Assembly (NCBI GenBank): GCA_011390955.1
Contig: JAABRM010000030.1
Span: 18,214 to 82,213, forward strand
Source of the DNA: Oscillatoriales cyanobacterium
GTDB taxonomy: Bacteria > Cyanobacteriota > Cyanobacteriia > Cyanobacteriales > Laspinemataceae
Reading direction: 5' to 3'
DNA: 64,000 nucleotides
The notes beneath the pieces are model-generated. The model had not been told where the DNA came from, ran no database searches, and worked only from the letters and a program-made list of their open reading frames with translations. Below are positions 60,797-64,000 of the stretch, one piece after another (position 1 is the stretch's first letter; every line of letters begins with the position of its first letter). A program made the translations under genes and the position numbers.

Positions 60797-61543
60797 ATGA
60801 CCGATCGTCAAAGAGTGTTAATTTTAGGGGGCACCGCAGAAGCAGCGGTATTAATCACGAAAATTCAGGCAATTTCCGGTGTAGAGGCGATCGCATCTTT
60901 GGCCGGTCGAACAGAACAAAGAAACCCGGTTGCTACTCGTATCGGGGGATTTGGCGGTGCAAATGGGTTAGTCGATTATCTGCGATCGCAACAAATTAAT
61001 TTTATAATTGACGCCACCCATCCTTTTGCCGCACAAATTTCTTTTAATGCCGCTCAAGCAGCGGATGAATGTGGGATTAATCGCTTAATGTTAGTTCGTC
61101 CGGATTGGGAACAACAGCCGGGAGATCGCTGGATTTCCGTAGCAAGTCATCAAGCCGCAGCCAATATTTTATCGGGATTAGCTGACCGGATATTTCTGTC
61201 AATTGGTCGGCAAGAAATTTCTAGTTATGCCCATTTAAAATCTCTCTGGTTTTTAATGCGGATGATTTCGCCACCAGCCGCCAATATGCCAATTCCCGCA
61301 GGCAAAATTATCTTAGAACAAGGGCCTTTTTCTTTGGCACAAGAGCGATCGCTTTTCCAAGCAGAACAAATCGGCGCGATCGTCAGTAAAAACAGTGGCG
61401 GAGATGCCACTTATGCCAAAATTATTGCCGCACGAGAGTTAGGAATTCCTGTGGTCATGGTACAACGTCCCTCCCGCCCTGACGGTGAACAAGTGAGTGA
61501 TGTTGCAGCGGTTTTAAATTGGTTACAAAAACAATTAAAATAA
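60797..61543 (+). CDS. cobK: Precorrin-6A reductase (cobalamin biosynthesis)
   Basis: 248-residue CobK/CbiJ enzyme, reducing precorrin-6A with NADPH in corrin ring synthesis. Typical features are LILGGTAEAAVLI at the N terminus, the IIDATHPFAAQIS motif, FLSIGRQEISSYAH, and SKNSGGDATYAKIIAAREL at the end. Start ATG at 60797. It is followed, after a repeat-containing 215-bp gap, by cobH and cobI on the same strand. Confidence 0.92.
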   Translation: MTDRQRVLILGGTAEAAVLITKIQAISGVEAIASLAGRTEQRNPVATRIGGFGGANGLVDYLRSQQINFIIDATHPFAAQISFNAAQAADECGINRLMLVRPDWEQQPGDRWISVASHQAAANILSGLADRIFLSIGRQEISSYAHLKSLWFLMRMISPPAANMPIPAGKIILEQGPFSLAQERSLFQAEQIGAIVSKNSGGDATYAKIIAARELGIPVVMVQRPSRPDGEQVSDVAAVLNWLQKQLK

Positions 61544-61597
61544 CTTAAAAAATTGGATAAAATTTGCTTTTTTATAAATTATATGATAGAATAAGTT

Positions 61598-61696
61598 ATA
61601 TAGCAATCCGTGCAGTGTTTGTGGTAATTGTAGGGGCAATCCGATGGCGGTGGTTGCCCCTACAAAAATATTACAATTGAAATAGGACTGCTATAT
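61598..61696. repeat. 99-bp nested inverted repeat between cobK and cobH
   Basis: Outer ends ATATAGCAATCC and GGACTGCTATAT (61598-61609, 61685-61696) pair imperfectly. Inner arms TTGTAGGGGCAA (61628-61639) and its complement (61654-61665) are perfect. A MITE-like insertion that may separate cobK from the next genes transcriptionally. I saw no cobalamin riboswitch. Confidence 0.75.
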
Positions 61697-61758
61697 TATA
61701 ACATAAAAATATGTTTATGTGTTATACTATTAACATAAAATAAAAATTCCTAAATAAT

Positions 61759-62388
61759 ATGATGGATTATCTTAAAAATGGCGATGAAATTTATCGAAAA
61801 TCTTTTACGATGATTCGCGCTGAAGCCAATTTAGCAAAGTTATCAGATGATTTAGCCCCTGTTGCGGTGCGGCTGATTCATGCCTGTGGCATGACCGATA
61901 TTGTAGAGGATTTAGCCGCCACAGCGGATGCAGTGAAAGCGGGAAGATTGGCCCTTTCTAAAGGAGCATCAATTCTCTGTGATTCTCAAATGGTTGCCAA
62001 TGGAATTATTCAGGCGCGTTTGCCCCAAAATAACCCGATTATTTGTCTTCTGAATGCTCCAGAAGTTCCCGAAATAGCCCGTCAAATTCAGAATACCCGA
62101 TCGGCGGCTTCTGTGGAATTATGGCGATCGCATTTAGCCGGAGCAGTGGTGGCCATTGGCAATGCCCCCACTGCCCTTTTTCACTTACTAGAATTACTGG
62201 ATGAAGGAGTCACAAAACCAGCCCTAATTTTAGGCTTTCCCGTGGGATTTGTCGGGGCGGCAGAATCCAAACTAGAATTAGCCGCCAATAGTCGCGGAGT
62301 TCCATTTATTACCCTGCACGGACGGAGAGGGGGAAGTGCGATCGCTGCTGCCGCCGTCAATGCTTTAGCCAAAGAGAATGAATTATGA
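61759..62388 (+). CDS. cobH: Precorrin-8X methylmutase
   Basis: 209-residue CobH/CbiC enzyme that moves a methyl group to give hydrogenobyrinate. Seen: VRLIHACGMTDIVEDLA with the catalytic His, ALSKGASILCDSQMVANGI, AIGNAPTALFHLLELLDEG and GFPVGFVGAAESKLEL. Full family length. Its TGA overlaps the ATG of cobI (ATGA), so the two are translationally coupled. Confidence 0.95.
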   Translation: MMDYLKNGDEIYRKSFTMIRAEANLAKLSDDLAPVAVRLIHACGMTDIVEDLAATADAVKAGRLALSKGASILCDSQMVANGIIQARLPQNNPIICLLNAPEVPEIARQIQNTRSAASVELWRSHLAGAVVAIGNAPTALFHLLELLDEGVTKPALILGFPVGFVGAAESKLELAANSRGVPFITLHGRRGGSAIAAAAVNALAKENEL

Positions 62389-63113
62389 ATCAATCAGCAG
62401 TAGCAAACTCAGTAAAATCAGGGAAACTTTATGGCTTAGGAATTGGCCCCGGAGACCCGGAATTATTGACCCTCAAAGCCCATCGAATTTTGACTACTGT
62501 TCCCGTCATTGCTTACCCAACTTCAGAAAATGGGACAGGGGTTGCCCGGACAATTGTGGCTGATTTTTTGCGACCAGAGCAAATAGAAATTCCCCTGCCT
62601 TTTCCCTTTAGTCCCAAGCGCAGTGCTCAACCGTATTACGATCGCGCTGCTGACCAAATTGCCGAACATTTGCACCAGGGCAAAGATGTGGCGGTTCTTT
62701 GTATCGGCGATCCGATGTTATATGGTACATTTATGTATCTTTTAAATCGCTTATCTGGGCGGTTTTTAACGGAAGTGGTTCCGGGCATTTCTTCAGTAAT
62801 GGCGAGTGCGGCAGTGCTGGGGGTGCCGATTACTTATCGGAATGATATATTTAGTATTATTCCCGCCACTTTAGCCCCAGAAATCTTGCGCGATCGCCTA
62901 TCGGTAGTTGATGCCGCTGCTATTATTAAATTAGGCAGACATTTCGCCAAAGTTCGCCAAATTCTCGATGAATTAGGACTATGCGATCGGGCTTTTTATA
63001 TCGAACGCGCCACTTGGTTCGATCAAAAAATTATACCCATTAACCAAGTAGAGCCCGCTGCCGTTCCTTACTGGGCATTAATTCTAATTCCCAGCAAAAA
63101 CGAACCAGAATAA
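62385..63113 (+). CDS. cobI: Precorrin-2 C20-methyltransferase
   Basis: 242-residue SAM-dependent methyltransferase (CobI/CbiL). The glycine-rich start KLYGLGIGPGDPELLTLKA, the VLCIGDPMLYGTFMYL motif, EVVPGISSVMASAAVLG and the YRNDIFSIIPATL segment are diagnostic. It overlaps cobH by 4 nt. The product feeds cobalamin, which the BchE-like enzyme elsewhere in this window would need. Confidence 0.94.
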   Translation: MNQSAVANSVKSGKLYGLGIGPGDPELLTLKAHRILTTVPVIAYPTSENGTGVARTIVADFLRPEQIEIPLPFPFSPKRSAQPYYDRAADQIAEHLHQGKDVAVLCIGDPMLYGTFMYLLNRLSGRFLTEVVPGISSVMASAAVLGVPITYRNDIFSIIPATLAPEILRDRLSVVDAAAIIKLGRHFAKVRQILDELGLCDRAFYIERATWFDQKIIPINQVEPAAVPYWALILIPSKNEPE

Positions 63114-63181
63114 AATCAGTAAGTCCTATTATATTGTAGGGTGGGCAGAAATAACCACAGACCCCATTAAAAGAAAAACTG

Positions 63182-63206
63182 TCATTCCCGCGAAGGCGGG
63201 AATCCA
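63182..63206. repeat. TTCCCGCGAAGGCGGGAA palindromic repeat
   Basis: Short palindrome with flanks GTCA/TCC, matching the region near 60088-60112 in reverse orientation. Confidence 0.6.
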
Positions 63207-63250
63207 AGGATTTACGGCGGGGAACGAAAAGTAAGTCCTATTATATTGTA

Positions 63251-63307
63251 GGGTGGGCAAAAATTCACCATCATATATGGTGGGGGGATAAAATTTTTTG
63301 CCCACCC
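63251..63307. repeat. MITE-like element, GGGTGGGC family, copy 3
   Basis: 12-bp perfect ends (63251-63262 with 63296-63307) around CATATATGGTG. Same family as 17239-17298. A partial left end also occurs near 63137-63146. Confidence 0.75.
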
Positions 63308-63313
63308 GAAGTG

Positions 63314-63374
63314 GTAGGGACACGGCAATGCCGTGTCCCTACTGTATGTAGGGGCGAAAACGAATCGCCCCTAC
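63314..63374. repeat. Two adjacent GTAGGG-type palindromes
   Basis: Perfect 14-bp arms at 63314-63327 and 63329-63342, then a second, imperfect palindrome at 63348-63374. They lie 3' of hisB and of the cobI unit and may serve as terminators for convergent transcripts. Confidence 0.65.
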
Positions 63375-63392
63375 AAATAACCGGGAAATCGT

Positions 63393-64000
63393 TTATAAAA
63401 CCCCTTTAGAACTGGGAATTTCTCCAGCGCGACGGGGGTCAATTTCTACCGCCATCCGCATTGCCCGCGCAAAAGCTTTAAACGTCGCTTCAATAATATG
63501 ATGAGAATTAATTCCATCCAACTGCCGAATATGCAGAGTCATAAAACTATTATTCACCACCGCTACAAAAAATTCCCGCACCAATTGAGTGTCATAAGTT
63601 CCCACCCGCTGCGTGGGAATATCTAAGCCATAACTCAAATGAGGTCTACCGGAAAAGTCCAGAGAAACTTGCACCAATGCCTCATCCAGGGGGGCAACAA
63701 AATGGCCAAATCGAACAATTCCTTTGCGATCGCCGAGGGCTTGGGCTAGGGCTTTTCCCAGGGTAATGCCCACATCTTCATTAGTGTGGTGGTCATCTAT
63801 TTCAATATCTCCCGTAGCTTGCACATTCAAATCAATTAAGCCATGAGAAGAAATTTGATGGATCATGTGATCTAAAAAAGGAATCCCGGTTGCCGCGTTA
63901 CATTTGCCGGTGCCATCCAAATTAAGGCTAACTTCTACATCAGTTTCCCCAGTGGTGCGTCTGAGTGAAGCGGTTCGGGGACGATGACCGTTAGTTAAAG
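63393..64000 (-). CDS. hisB: Imidazoleglycerol-phosphate dehydratase (5' end cut by window)
   Basis: Histidine biosynthesis, dehydrating imidazoleglycerol phosphate. The frame stays open to the right edge. Upstream of the apparent TTG at 63920 the reading continues with [19 protein letters not shown], the true N-terminal part, so the start lies beyond 64000. Metal-binding motifs [33 protein letters not shown] and [16 protein letters not shown] are complete. It is monofunctional, with no phosphatase domain in the visible part. Confidence 0.96.
   Translation of the reverse strand, partial: LTNGHRPRTASLRRTTGETDVEVSLNLDGTGKCNAATGIPFLDHMIHQISSHGLIDLNVQATGDIEIDDHHTNEDVGITLGKALAQALGDRKGIVRFGHFVAPLDEALVQVSLDFSGRPHLSYGLDIPTQRVGTYDTQLVREFFVAVVNNSFMTLHIRQLDGINSHHIIEATFKAFARAMRMAVEIDPRRAGEIPSSKGVL

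Noticed and set aside
61544..61758. Cobalamin riboswitch between cobK and cobH
   Set aside because: The structured part is a MITE-like inverted repeat, and no B12-box-like sequence was seen.

Overview
The window reads as chromosomal DNA of a filamentous, non-marine cyanobacterium, probably of the Oscillatoriales type; the order is my guess. The octamer GCGATCGC (HIP1) recurs throughout. The gene content is cyanobacterial: menaquinone/phylloquinone methyltransferase, heme oxygenase, a BchE-type cyclase, a pheophorbide-oxygenase-like Rieske protein, XisH/XisI proteins, DUF29 and multi-PAS kinases. I saw no tRNA, rRNA, CRISPR array or intact transposase. Palindromic and MITE-like repeats fill many of the gaps.

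Layout. 1-12.5 kb: menG (cut by the left edge), a receiver-GAF regulator, a Rieske oxygenase and a stand-alone UvrD/AddA-like helicase-nuclease. These are followed by a minus-strand set for tetrapyrrole metabolism at low oxygen (heme oxygenase, hemN, bchE-like) and an Ap4A phosphorylase. 13-21.4 kb: two tandem, clearly duplicated soluble PAS histidine kinases. 21.5-26.3 kb: two DUF4139 genes, the first with most of a PilB N-terminus embedded in it. 26.5-29.1 kb: a methyltransferase plus nuclease-like pair (putative restriction-modification). 29.3-37.4 kb: an ABC permease, a Gfo/Idh/MocA oxidoreductase, a CBS-domain kinase, a small 2TM protein, a receiver-GAF-adenylate cyclase and an acyltransferase.

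37.5-55.4 kb is a plastic accessory region. It holds an ApaLI-like restriction operon with two C5-methyltransferases, remnants of other methyltransferase genes, an intact VapBC-like pair and a broken one, xisH/xisI, and a 796-bp duplicated block bounded at both ends by HIP1. It also holds a three-gene operon of overlapping genes encoding a membrane TRADD-N-like/STAND NTPase, a TPR protein and a membrane EEP nuclease. A retropepsin-like pair closes the region.

55.4-64 kb returns to core genes: clpB, an HtrA/Deg protease, a Dps ferritin, the cobalamin genes cobK-cobH-cobI and hisB (cut by the right edge).

The strongest candidates for something undescribed are the DUF4139-PilB chimera (21544-24756), the NTPase/TPR/EEP operon (48887-53188), the HIP1-bounded duplication, and an in-frame palindromic repeat inside the helicase gene. 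All functional statements rest on motif recognition by eye; no database search was run.
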